Shown here: positions 9,401 to 17,555 of the stretch, piece after piece
How the letters are laid out: each line of letters begins with the position of its first letter
How positions within the stretch are numbered: the stretch's first letter is position 1
From: Nostoc sp. S4
GTDB taxonomy: Bacteria; Cyanobacteriota; Cyanobacteriia; Cyanobacteriales; Nostocaceae
Assembly (NCBI GenBank): GCA_029379225.1
Contig: JAQYWR010000016.1
Span: 1 to 64,000, forward strand
Reading direction: 5' to 3'
DNA length: 64,000 nucleotides
Notes under the pieces: model-generated
Databases searched by the model: none
The model's input: the letters and a program-made list of their open reading frames with translations, nothing else
What the model was told of the DNA's origin: nothing
Made by a program: the position numbers and the translations under genes

Positions 9401-12400
9401 AATGAAGTTAGTGACGATAAACAATGTTCTCGCTTTCAGCGAACGGATATCCAGATTGGATAATAGCCTTAATGCAAGCTGCCCAAACTCGTAGCCAGCC
9501 TCAATTCTTCCCAGCATTCCACAAAAAATTAATCCCAAGTTGGCATAGGCAAAGGGAGACACAAACGTATTGCCGTACTGAATCGACAGGTTGACCTGCT
9601 TAAGTACGAGCAGAGGGGCTAGATCGGATGTTAAATGATAAGCAACAAGCGTTATTCTTGATAAAATTTGCATTGCTGCAAGCTTCTGTGGATCGACCAT
9701 TTCTGGCAGGTGAAATAGATCCTGAATCGGTTTTTGATTAAAACCAGATGTAACGGCATTGAGTTCAAGCGTTATATCTAATTGATTCGGTGTTTCGGAA
9801 AACCTGATTCCTAGTTGCTGCAACACTTGCAATGCTGTATGGATTGCATTTAATGGCTGACCCTGTGCGATATAAGCCTGAATTTTGACTTCGTAAACTT
9901 TCACGCTATCGAGAACTGTTTTAGCCTTCTGCAAGACAGCCTCTGCCCAGTGTTCTACATTTTCAAACTCACCACACAAATATGCGACTTCTGTTGTTTC
10001 GGTATATAACTCTAAAACCAGGTCATAGTTGGTTTGCCAGCTAGATGCTAGCCATGCTCTACCCATCACCAAATAGTTTTGTGCCGTACCATAAGCGATC
10101 GCTCCCTTTGCTTTCTGCCCTGCTATCAAGTTCAATTTGGCAATTTCATCTCGTTCTACTTGATTAGTAATCAGTTCAATTCCATGATTGAGATGATCCA
10201 CAATTTCAAACAGTCGATCTGATTGACGATCTGCCAACGCTTCTTTAAGCAAATTGCGACCAATTTGAAGATGAACTATTTGTTTATTTGACCGATCGAT
10301 TAGATCGTAAGCTGCTTGCTGAACGCGATCGTGCGAAAACTTGTAATTCTGAATCAGCAGATTCTCATCTAACTCTGAGGTTGCAATCAGCAACTCTGAC
10401 TGAATTACGGTTGTGAGTTGTGTAAAAATTTCAACTGCTGGTCGTTCACAGATGACTGAGAGTGTCGCTAAATCAAACTCAGCACCGACACAAGCAGCTA
10501 AGGATAAAATCTGTTGAGTTTGCTCTGGAAATTGTTTCAGCTTTCCAACGATCAACTCTACTACATTATCGGTAATATTTTTGGCTTTGATATGAGTAAT
10601 GTCCCATCGCCAGCGTAGTTGATTAATGTCGAAGAGGATGAGACCTTCAATATACAGCGCTTTGAGAAATTCATTGGTGAAGTATGGATTGCCATTCGCT
10701 TTACGCCATATCAGTTCTGCTAAAGGTGCAATCGACTCAGTATCCGTGTGCAAGGTTTCAGCAATCAGTTGAGTCACTGCCCCTAGTCCTAGCGGAGCTA
10801 ACATTATCTGAGTAATAGTAACAGTTTCCTGTTTTAGCTTGTCTAAGGTTGCAATCAGCGAATGTGCTTGAGTGACTTCGTTATCCCGATAAGCTCCAAT
10901 TAAAAGCAGGGCTTGTATCCCACGATCGCTTAAAATTAACTCTATAAGCTTAAGCGTAGCAGAGTCTACCCATTGCAAATCATCCAGAAAGATGACTAGA
11001 GGATGCTCAGGAGAACAGCAGGCTCGAATGAACTTCAAAAAGACAAGGTTAAACCGATTTTGTGCCTCAGTTGCTCCAACTTCTGCTACGGGTGGTTGCT
11101 TGCCAATAATTAACTCAATTTCTGGAATGACATCAATAATCAGTTGTCCATTACTTCCTAAAGCTGTAAGCAAGCGCGATCGCCATTGTCGCACCTGCTC
11201 ATCAGGTTCGCCCAACAACTGCTGCATCAGTTTTCGTAGTGCATCCACAATTGCGCTGTAGGGAATATTGCGCCCAAATTGGTCAAACTTACCTGACGTG
11301 AAATAACCGCGCTTTGCTGTGATCGGTTTGTAGAGTTCCTGTACTAAGGCTGATTTACCAATGCCAGCATAACCAGACACTAACATCATCTCAATATTGC
11401 ATTGAGCATTTTTCTGATTTCCTATTCCTGCCACTCTATCAAATGCTGCTAATAATGCTGCAATCTCTGCTTCTCGTCCATACAACTTCTGGGGAATGTG
11501 AAAGCGATCGCAAACATCTTGTAGACCCAGTTGGATATTGCCAATTTGCCCTGTTTGTGTAACTTGGGCTGCACAAAGTTCTAAATCTGCTTTGATGCCC
11601 CAGGCGCTTTGATAGCGATCTTCTGCATTTTTCGCCATCAATTTGATCACAATGTCTGAAACATCTTTAAGAATTGCACTGTTAATCGGTGATGAATCAT
11701 CCACCACACCCCTAATTTCACACAGTGGAATCGGCTGTTTAGCAATATGACAATGCACTAGCTCCAGGATATCCCTTGTTGCGAACGGTAGATGCCCAGT
11801 GAGCAATTGGTAGAACATCACACCGAGCGAATAGAAATCGGTGCGGTAATCGAGCAAACGGTTCATTCGTCCGGTCTGCTCTGGTGATAGGTAGGCAAGG
11901 GTTCCTTCTAAAACATGAGGGCTTGTGAAGGTTGGATTGCTGCGGTTAAATTGAGTGGCAATCCCAAAGTCGATAATCTTGACCACGCCCGTATTCGGAT
12001 TGAGAACGATATTGCCAGGATTAATGTCCTTATGAATAATATTCGCGGCATGGATCTCACCTAGAATTTGTGTGAGCTTGACGGCAAGCAAAAGAAAAGT
12101 GGATACAGGCATCGGGCAGAAAATCTCTGGGCGCTGCCGCATCCAGTAATCCAAGGACTCTGCACCAAAATCCTCAAGGAGGATAACCAGCGTACGTTGG
12201 TAGTCCTCCTGGCTGTACGCCTTGATTACACCTTCTATGTTCAAAGAGCAGGTAATAGCATACTCCTGTCTATAGCGCTTGATTTCTTGAGGTGAGGGAT
12301 AATCTTCCTTGAGTATTTTGACGACGACCGCCTGACCATTTTGCACTCGGATGCCTCGATACACTAAAGAGGCTGAACTCTCATAGATTTTGCTTTGAAT

Positions 12401-12424
12401 GGCAACTCCAGGCAGGGCAATCAT
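6473..12424 (-). CDS. Giant Ser/Thr kinase - AAA ATPase - GAF - PAS - histidine kinase sensor
   Basis: The 1,983-residue protein carries, in order: a Ser/Thr kinase domain (about 10-275; Lys36, catalytic HKDINPGN near 131, DFG at 152-154, SPEQTGRMNR activation region); an AAA-type ATPase (about 310-600, Walker A SGYAGIGKSALV near 351, FLDDLQW Walker B-like); a long helical TPR-like region (about 650-1290); a GAF domain (about 1320-1470); two PAS domains (about 1490-1610 and 1640-1755); and a HisKA_3/HATPase pair (phospho-His in REIHDTLAQ near 1794, then NAIKHADAH, DDGRGFG and GGFGLLGM). This is the architecture of large cyanobacterial and proteobacterial multi-kinase sensors. No membrane segment is seen. 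The ATG at 12424 is preferred over a TTG 13 codons earlier. It is followed by its NarL-type regulator. Confidence 0.92.
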   Translation of the reverse strand: MIALPGVAIQSKIYESSASLVYRGIRVQNGQAVVVKILKEDYPSPQEIKRYRQEYAITCSLNIEGVIKAYSQEDYQRTLVILLEDFGAESLDYWMRQRPEIFCPMPVSTFLLLAVKLTQILGEIHAANIIHKDINPGNIVLNPNTGVVKIIDFGIATQFNRSNPTFTSPHVLEGTLAYLSPEQTGRMNRLLDYRTDFYSLGVMFYQLLTGHLPFATRDILELVHCHIAKQPIPLCEIRGVVDDSSPINSAILKDVSDIVIKLMAKNAEDRYQSAWGIKADLELCAAQVTQTGQIGNIQLGLQDVCDRFHIPQKLYGREAEIAALLAAFDRVAGIGNQKNAQCNIEMMLVSGYAGIGKSALVQELYKPITAKRGYFTSGKFDQFGRNIPYSAIVDALRKLMQQLLGEPDEQVRQWRSRLLTALGSNGQLIIDVIPEIELIIGKQPPVAEVGATEAQNRFNLVFLKFIRACCSPEHPLVIFLDDLQWVDSATLKLIELILSDRGIQALLLIGAYRDNEVTQAHSLIATLDKLKQETVTITQIMLAPLGLGAVTQLIAETLHTDTESIAPLAELIWRKANGNPYFTNEFLKALYIEGLILFDINQLRWRWDITHIKAKNITDNVVELIVGKLKQFPEQTQQILSLAACVGAEFDLATLSVICERPAVEIFTQLTTVIQSELLIATSELDENLLIQNYKFSHDRVQQAAYDLIDRSNKQIVHLQIGRNLLKEALADRQSDRLFEIVDHLNHGIELITNQVERDEIAKLNLIAGQKAKGAIAYGTAQNYLVMGRAWLASSWQTNYDLVLELYTETTEVAYLCGEFENVEHWAEAVLQKAKTVLDSVKVYEVKIQAYIAQGQPLNAIHTALQVLQQLGIRFSETPNQLDITLELNAVTSGFNQKPIQDLFHLPEMVDPQKLAAMQILSRITLVAYHLTSDLAPLLVLKQVNLSIQYGNTFVSPFAYANLGLIFCGMLGRIEAGYEFGQLALRLLSNLDIRSLKARTLFIVTNFIIHWQQHIKETSKPFLEAYQCGLETGDLEFAAYSAFTYCLQSFFVGKELLEVEREMATYSEAIRQINQKTSLTWIQIFRQSVLNLMGRSLDPLRLVGESYNEEKRPAHHQTDGVILFLVHLNKLILCYLFSEYTQASENAIVAEHYIIRVAATPHVPLCYFYSALARLAVYSESDTQVQQEILKEVAVSQQKMRLWADRAPMNYLHKYHLIQAETARVLGQLLEAEEFYEQAIQGAKENEYIQEEALAYELAAKFYLARGREKFAQLYMKEAHYCYQRWGGMAKVNDLETRYPQFFPNSLGIANTPIPTTTGTTLSTPSIAFDLATVMKTSQAISSEIELDRLLHSLMQILIENAGAQTGCLLLENAGEWKIEAACELNEGEQVCTTRVMRSIPMADRLPKSIIQYAIRTHKSVILNNATCEGDFISEPYIQRHQTQSILCLPLLNQSKLVGVLYLENQLATGVFTPERSQLLNLLSTQAAIAIENAKLYSNLRKSESRMAQFLEAVPVAIAVLDAKGHPYYANQRRIQLVGKGVDPAVTPDRYAEVYQFYRARTNEKYPSDQLPIVRALRGERTTVDDMEIRRNDITIPIEAWGTPVFDEQGNVAYAIVAFQDITERRRAEKLLTEYNLTLELQVAERTAALQQSEAELRDREQELRLIADALPVLIGYVDANRCYQFINRTYEVWFNRSRNEILGNPVRQLLGEAVYQRVEPYIDRVFEGQTVPVEAEIPFPFGKRCISATLIPDFDDNSQVRGFYSLIADINDRKLAEAASILEERNRMAREIHDTLAQSFTGILLQVGAATQVLADDLEATQVHLEMIEELARAGLAGARRSVSALRPRLLEEGNLESALHRIVAQMRSTTDTAVICETQGTAYSLPTEVENNLLRIGQEALTNAIKHADAHEIRVELVYNQTQCILRVKDDGRGFGVGSIPLSGGFGLLGMSERAEHIGAQLAIQSQPGQGTEIIVTINRE

Positions 12425-12750
12425 CCAACTTTCTCTTGAGGTAAGACATAAGCATACTGCCAATTATATGGTATTGAGTTGAGATACGTGACGTGAAAGT
12501 TGTGCGTAGAAGCAGTACCCTATTTTACTGAGCAGTCGTCTCCTCATGGGGTTCCTTCCTCTCAGTCCCCATATAACTAGGGTCACAGACCATACAGTAG
12601 TTGCGACGAAAGTATCCGCACCAATATTTATCAAGCCACTCTACTCCACAAGAAATTTGCTCAGTCTTTGAATGTAGTTATTTTGGTGAAAACCAATCTC
12701 ATCAGGGATAACTCCAGCCATGTGATTCTTTTTTAGAGTGACCTATTTTT
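12425..12750. other. Divergent promoter region of the giant kinase
   Basis: About 330 bp between the kinase start and a small plus-strand frame. An imperfect inverted repeat ATGGGG...CCCCAT (about 12546-12572) is present without a following T-run. No binding site could be assigned. Confidence 0.4.
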
Positions 12751-13044
12751 ATGAACACTAGTCAAACCGCTGTCACCAATCCTGACAATCTTTCATTTTT
12801 TATGGTCAATTTAGCCGATTATCTTCTAGTTCAATTTCGACACAATAATCCTGGCTCTGACATTATCGATCTGAAGGCTTACTATCGTGGCTTTCTATAT
12901 GTTCGTGAAACATTAAAAATGCTTCCGGAACCACGTGACCCTATTTTATCAGCCCAAATTTTTGCCAAGTTTTCCTCTCTCGGTTGTATTCACAATGTTT
13001 CTACCACGTTTCACCTTCGTAAATTGGCAAAGGTATTGTTTTGA
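12751..13044 (+). CDS. Hypothetical small protein
   Basis: A 97-codon frame starting with ATG and ending at the edge of the AT-rich gene desert. The protein has a normal mix of charged and hydrophobic residues, with two probable helices (about residues 14-30 and 43-60), and ends in a basic segment HLRKLAKVLF. No known motif was recognised. AGAGTGA lies about 13 bases upstream of the ATG, a poor distance for a ribosome-binding site. It could be a real small gene, a truncated remnant, or chance. It is divergent from the giant kinase. Confidence 0.4.
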   Translation: MNTSQTAVTNPDNLSFFMVNLADYLLVQFRHNNPGSDIIDLKAYYRGFLYVRETLKMLPEPRDPILSAQIFAKFSSLGCIHNVSTTFHLRKLAKVLF

Positions 13045-13280
13045 TAATTCACTTTTTTCGATTTGATTTCTGAAAACTTTCTCCTGATTTTCTCACTTTT
13101 TTATAAATAAAAATACTTTTAAAGGTTCGGCTAGGCTCAACTTTAATAGCGATCGCTCACCTATCAATTATCTTCAGTATTAATACTAGCTCATCTCATT
13201 AGCTTTAGTAATATTCTTTGAAACATTAATGTATTGCAATTTGAAGTGCGGAATGTGGGTTATATCAATTTTGAAAAAAA

Positions 13281-13300
13281 CCCTGGAATTATATCCAGGG
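13281..13300 (-). terminator. Rho-independent terminator H1 (minus strand)
   Basis: Arms CCCTGGA and TCCAGGG pair perfectly around a 6-nt loop. On the minus strand the stem runs straight into seven T (complement of A 13,274-13,280). It would end a transcript entering from the gene desert, from coordinates above 13,300. About 62 nt upstream on that strand is CTAAGGATAG, a diverged form of the box seen before the other hairpins, here without an ATG. Confidence 0.7.
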
Positions 13301-13612
13301 TACATACACGTTTTTCAGGCATTAACAGGCTGAATACTAACTCTCGAAAATAGTTATTTCTACTATCCTTAGAATGATACGAAAATTGGTCTCTCTATGA
13401 TATACATGTATGTTTGATGCATGGTCTATTTAGATATAGTATTTTAAAATACTAACCAGCAGTTTTTTATAAATTTTTATATTCCTTTAGTAAGGTGTCA
13501 AACATTTTGTAACTTGATATTAATCTGTTATTTAGAGTGAATTAGAATTGTAGATAATAAAGAAAGCATTTTACTAACTTGTTAGGGATATTTTTTGGCA
13601 TCGATCACGAAA

Positions 13613-13637
13613 AAGGCATGGCTAAAAGCCACGCCTT
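13613..13637 (-). terminator. Terminator H2 (AAGGC-type, minus strand)
   Basis: Minus-strand RNA folds AAGGCGUGGCU-UUU-AGCCAUGCCUU with one G.U pair, then UUU. The arms closely resemble hairpin H3 (same 11-3-11 geometry, shared AAGGC, UGG and final U). Confidence 0.75.
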
Positions 13638-13696
13638 ACATATACCAAGTGTTTACCATACCTAGCTAATTTAGAATTACTTTTATTCAAGTTCAT
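13622..13696 (-). other. Mini-module A: possible 24-codon ORF ending in hairpin H2
   Basis: On the minus strand CTATAGACAGATG leads into a 24-codon frame starting MNLNKSNSKLARYG and stopping inside hairpin H2. The hairpin (13,613-13,637) has arms of 11 nt and a 3-nt loop. The only mismatch on the plus strand (A.C) becomes a G.U wobble in minus-strand RNA, and a five-T run follows. The orientation is therefore well supported. Whether the frame is translated or the unit is a small RNA is open: the ribosome-binding site here is weak (AGACAG) and the stop lies in the terminator stem. Confidence 0.4.
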
Positions 13697-14412
13697 CTGT
13701 CTATAGTGTGTTTACAAAAATATTCCAATCTGTTGGAAAATTAACAAGTTATGGATATCAAAAATATTTTATTATTTAAGATATTAATCTAATACCCGTG
13801 CTTGATAGAACAATCCTATTTTAGTTTTGAAGTTAGCAATGGATGGAGGCTAGAAGAAATAGGTACTTTGACAATGATTTTTTTCACTAATAATTTATAA
13901 TTAAGTATAAAAAGAAATTAAAATCTGAAAATATCATTATATATAAATCAATATGATTGCTAAAAAATACTCACTCAACAAGATAATTTATCTAATGATA
14001 ATTACTATTGATAATTCTTTTAATAATTTTTCCTACTTTAAAAATTATTAAAGATCTAATATGTATGAGTTTTCAGATAATTTAATAATAGAGAATAGGT
14101 AATAAAATATTATGTAGCTGTTTTTAATTATTCTTCCACGTTTGTCAATAACTCATGCTAAGTCAGTCCATTAGTGAGGCATCAACTATAACTATTATTA
14201 TTTAAAGTAATTTAATATTATTTATAGAGATAAGTAAAAAGCACTTTTGCAAGAGGGTTATGAAAGATTAAAGTGTACAGAATTTTTTCAAATAGGATTG
14301 CTATGCTTTAGATAAGAGTTAACTAATACTTTCCCCATTTTGTATTGCTTATCTTCAGGAGTCAGTTCTTCAAATCAATAGGGATAGCTATAGGAACTTG
14401 AGTTAATCAAGA

Positions 14413-14437
14413 AAGGCTTGGTTATTAACCAAGCCTT
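14413..14437 (-). terminator. Terminator H3 (AAGGC-type, minus strand)
   Basis: Perfect 11-bp stem AAGGCTTGGTT/AACCAAGCCTT with a 3-nt loop. The minus strand continues TTTCTTG. The U-run is shorter than in H1, H2 and H4, so efficiency may be lower. Confidence 0.65.
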
Positions 14438-14455
14438 AGGTAAGAGTAGAGTCTA

Positions 14456-14491
14456 TCAGCAGAATTTAGTCAATTTAGTTGACAAATACAT
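14456..14491 (-). other. Mini-module B: possible 11-codon ORF before hairpin H3
   Basis: Minus-strand CTAAAGACAGATG begins a frame MYLSTKLTKFC followed by TGA. The box matches module A at 12 of 13 positions and lies 52 nt before the terminator, against 57 nt in A. Residue 9 is Lys (codon AAA) followed by TT- in all three modules. A TATAAAAT stretch lies roughly 30 nt upstream of the ATG and may be a -10 element. Confidence 0.38.
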
Positions 14492-14556
14492 CTGTCTTTA
14501 GAGAGTAGACGAATATTTTATATAACTATCACACCAAACTATAATAATAATAAAAA

Positions 14557-14579
14557 AGGCTTAGCTGAACGCTAAACCT
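14557..14579 (-). terminator. Terminator H4 (AAGGC-type, minus strand)
   Basis: Minus-strand arms AGGTTTAGC/GCTAAGCCT pair with one U.G wobble (a mismatch on the plus strand), followed by TTTTT and then TTATTATTATT. This is a clear minus-strand terminator. Confidence 0.7.
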
Positions 14580-14641
14580 CCATAGAAAGCAGTTATTCGA
14601 CACACCAGAATTAATTTAAACTTAGTCTTAATTATAATCAT
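14561..14641 (-). other. Mini-module C: possible 26-codon ORF ending in hairpin H4
   Basis: Minus-strand CTAGAGGAAGATG has a genuine Shine-Dalgarno core (AGAGGA) close to the ATG. It opens a 26-codon frame starting MIIIKTKFKLILVC with a hydrophobic N-terminal half, and the stop lies inside hairpin H4. The box lies 60 nt before the hairpin. Of the three modules this has the best ribosome-binding site. No known peptide family was recognised. Confidence 0.42.
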
Positions 14642-15882
14642 CTTCCTCTAGGATGTATCCAAGAATTATGGAATATGATAAAGGTAAAAATAAATAATAT
14701 AATTAAGAATCTAACCATCCTAAGACATAATTTATTTAAATATTAATTTAAAAATAAAAATTTTTATACGATGATAAAAAAATTACAAAAATATTGTATC
14801 GCAGTTTCAAATAAGTCAGGAGTTCAATTATGCTTGTTCTATTCAAGTAAATATAAATTTTAAAAGGAATATCTCTACAATATAATTTGGCGATCGCCAC
14901 TGATAACTTGATGATTCCAAATTGTTTGATGTGAAGCGGATAGATATAATTAAATATTAAACAAATTCTAGTTCTAAGTGGGCTATTTATTGCTAATTTG
15001 GTATGTTAAGACTTGACTCCTGAGGACAAGCTAGAGTTTATTTATACCGAGCTACTTAATATTTTTGTCATTTACAATATTCAATAAAATTTAAATTATC
15101 TACGAACAAGTGTTTTGCACAGGGTTATGGTAGACTAATGGACAGCGCGAGATACAGGAATGCTTTTATGCTTGTACCTCGCTAATACTTTGCTATCCCT
15201 AACTTTACTTTTAACGATTTGCCATTAACTTCAAGTCTGCAAACCTAGTCAAAGCGCTGCTTCGCTACCAATGTATTCCACTTTATTTATAAAAGACTTA
15301 AAATCAGTGAATAGCGATCATTTACCAAGGCGGATACTAAGGATTTAGCTTTAACCTCACTAATCAGCTTCAAGTTATTAGTTTTAAGTCTGTCAGTGAT
15401 GCTGATATGGTGGGGACTTCAAAGAGTGCTTGATGAATCTGATAACTGTTAAACCTAAATCGTGTAGTTGAATAAATGATAACTGTTAAAGTCTGTTCAG
15501 TACTTAAAGTTTAGTAGCTAATTTAACGATTACTGGTATTTATTCTGAAATTAATGGTGCTTTTTAGTTATAAAAGCCAAGAATTTAAGCAATATTGTTG
15601 TAAATAATCATTTGAACTTTCTAAACCCATACTATATAAAGTAATTATGAACCGATTGAGAAAATATTTTGTAATTTTGCGTATAATCGAAAAGTATCTG
15701 CTAAACCTCTAAGCTTGAGACTTTTTTTGCTCAGGGTTTTTTGCATGGGCAAGGATTATCAGCTATGCAAAAGCAAAACAAAACCTAATCTTAACTGACA
15801 ACTATTTTATCGTTTTCGGTAAGGCTTGTCTGTAATATCTTAAAAAAGACAATGAATTCTAATAAAATCTTCTGGAGAAGAG

Positions 15883-16338
15883 ATGTATTTGGCACATTCA
15901 TTCACGAGTGATGAAAAAAAGCAAAACTCTTACCAGCCTTTAATTTTAGTAGTTGAAGACCATGATGATAGTCTTTTGCTAATTAGTTACGCTCTAGAAT
16001 CAATTGGTTGTAGATTTATTTGTCAAACAGATTGTTCTGCAACAGTACTGGTGGCTAAAGAATATCAACCAGACTTGATCTTGTTGGATATTTTGTTACC
16101 AGGTCTCAGCGGTATTGATGTTGTGCGTCATTTGAAGCAAGAACCTTTAACAGGCGAAATTCCAGTGGTTGCAGTTACAGCTTTGGCTAGCAAAGAGGAT
16201 CGAGAGCGTATTCTCAAGGCGGGTTTTAACGATTACATTTGCAAACCATACATGATTGAGGATTTAGAGGCTGTAATTCGTCGATTACTTGAAGTAAAAC
16301 TTGGTGTTCGCTCACCTCTGGAGGTTTATCAAGATTAG
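15883..16338 (+). CDS. Single-domain response regulator (CheY-like receiver)
   Basis: The 151-residue protein is a receiver only: acidic pair ED (25-26), phospho-acceptor Asp69 in LILLDILLPG, Thr/Ala in VTALAS and Lys in CKPY. There is no output domain, so it should pass a phosphate or a conformational signal to partner proteins. The start is supported by CTGGAGAAGAG just before the ATG. It converges on two receiver-histidine kinases (end to end with the 16,392 gene), its likely partners. The 5' side is the long gene desert. Confidence 0.9.
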   Translation: MYLAHSFTSDEKKQNSYQPLILVVEDHDDSLLLISYALESIGCRFICQTDCSATVLVAKEYQPDLILLDILLPGLSGIDVVRHLKQEPLTGEIPVVAVTALASKEDRERILKAGFNDYICKPYMIEDLEAVIRRLLEVKLGVRSPLEVYQD

Positions 16339-16391
16339 TAGTTCAGTAGAATAATTGTGATTTTTTTACAATCAATTAAGCAATAATGATA

Positions 16392-17519
16392 TTAAATATT
16401 CTTAGGTAATTGGACAGTGAATAAACTACCTTTACCTACTTCAGATATGACTTGGATAGTTCCTGTATGTGCTTCCACGATTCGGTGGGATAAATGTAGT
16501 CCCAAGCCGCTACCTGAACGTTTGTTTCTACCTTGGCGAAATCGCTCGAAAATTGTTGTTTGGTCTTCAGGCGGAATTCCATATCCTGTGTCTTCCACCT
16601 CAATTGTTACCCAATCTTGATGTTGAGAATTGAGTGATTTTTCCCAAATACGGACTGTTATGCCTCCCGTATCTGTAAATTTGATGGCATTTGCAATCAA
16701 GTTGTATAAGACTCGCCTGAGTTCGAATCGATCGCCCATAATTATACCAGGATTTTTGGCCTGCGGGTCTAATTGACTGGTATCTATTTTTAAATTTAAG
16801 CCTTTTTCATTAGTTAAAGGTGTGATTTCACTCACCACTTCTTGAGCAATTTCTGGTAAATCGCACATCTCCCAATTCAAGGTTTTTTTATCTGCTTCAA
16901 AGCGATAAACTTCTAGGAGGGTGTTCACCATCAACATCAAATTTTGGTTACTGCGAATCATTACTGCGATCGCTTTTTTCATTTCTGGTGAAATTTTGCA
17001 GAATGTTTCCATCTCGAACAAATTCAACATCCGATCGGCGGCTACCAAGGGAGTTCGCAAATCATGAGTCAGACGCGAAACAAAGTCTTCTCGTTGGCGT
17101 GCCATTTTTTGTTGTTCGTCAAGACTGTGCTTGAGGCGCAACAGCGATCGCACTCTTGCCAAGAGTTCATCGGTATCAAATGGTTTGCGAATAAAGTCAT
17201 CAGCACCAGCATCCAAACCTTCAACAACGCTGGATTCGTGAAAGGCAGTAATCAGCAAAATTGGGATATAACTACTAATTGCACGGTTATTACGAATACG
17301 ACGTGTAGCCTCATAACCATCCATCCCTGGCATCATTACATCTAGCAAAATCAAATCTGGTGGAGATTGTTCAATTTTCTGCAAAGCCTCGATCCCATCA
17401 CAAGCCAAATCAACTTCATAACCCTCACTTTCTAAAATTGTTTGCACCAAAATGAGATTATCTCGAACATCATCAACAGCGAGAATGCGATCGATTTTAG
17501 AATTTTCAACTACAGACAT
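16392..17519 (-). CDS. Hybrid receiver-histidine kinase
   Basis: The 375-residue cytoplasmic protein has an N-terminal receiver (DD at 16-17, Asp60 in LILLDVMMPG, Lys in RKPF) joined by a short helix to a HisKA domain (His152 in SRLTHDLRTPLVA) and a HATPase_c domain (NLIANAIKFTDTGG, DTGYGIPPED, GSGLGLHLSH). Receiver-first kinases of this kind are common in cyanobacteria and are themselves controlled by phosphorylation of the receiver. There is no transmembrane or input domain. It lies 36 bp downstream of a second, similar kinase, so the two form an operon. Confidence 0.9.
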   Translation of the reverse strand: MSVVENSKIDRILAVDDVRDNLILVQTILESEGYEVDLACDGIEALQKIEQSPPDLILLDVMMPGMDGYEATRRIRNNRAISSYIPILLITAFHESSVVEGLDAGADDFIRKPFDTDELLARVRSLLRLKHSLDEQQKMARQREDFVSRLTHDLRTPLVAADRMLNLFEMETFCKISPEMKKAIAVMIRSNQNLMLMVNTLLEVYRFEADKKTLNWEMCDLPEIAQEVVSEITPLTNEKGLNLKIDTSQLDPQAKNPGIIMGDRFELRRVLYNLIANAIKFTDTGGITVRIWEKSLNSQHQDWVTIEVEDTGYGIPPEDQTTIFERFRQGRNKRSGSGLGLHLSHRIVEAHTGTIQVISEVGKGSLFTVQLPKNI

Positions 17520-17555
17520 GATTTATCAACTTTTATCAGCTTTTTTAGAGTATAT

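Larger units (their letters stand above)
13045..15882. other. 2.8-kb AT-rich gene desert with an array of minus-strand terminator modules
   Basis: No frame of 60 codons or more starts in this long stretch on either strand, and base composition is very AT-rich (worst at about 13,860-14,260). It is not structureless. Four hairpins with T-runs on the minus strand lie at 13,281-13,300, 13,613-13,637, 14,413-14,437 and 14,557-14,579. Three of these are preceded on the minus strand by a shared box ending in ATG (see separate entries). A further imperfect hairpin (GCGAG.TACA.G.AT arms) sits at 15,149-15,183. Near the right edge TTTTGCAT...ATGCAAAA (15,739-15,772) precedes the receiver gene. Confidence 0.7.

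Noticed and set aside
13045..15882. Replication origin or DnaA-box cluster in the AT-rich desert
   Set aside because: No TTATCCACA-type boxes were found, and dnaA or dnaN are not nearby.
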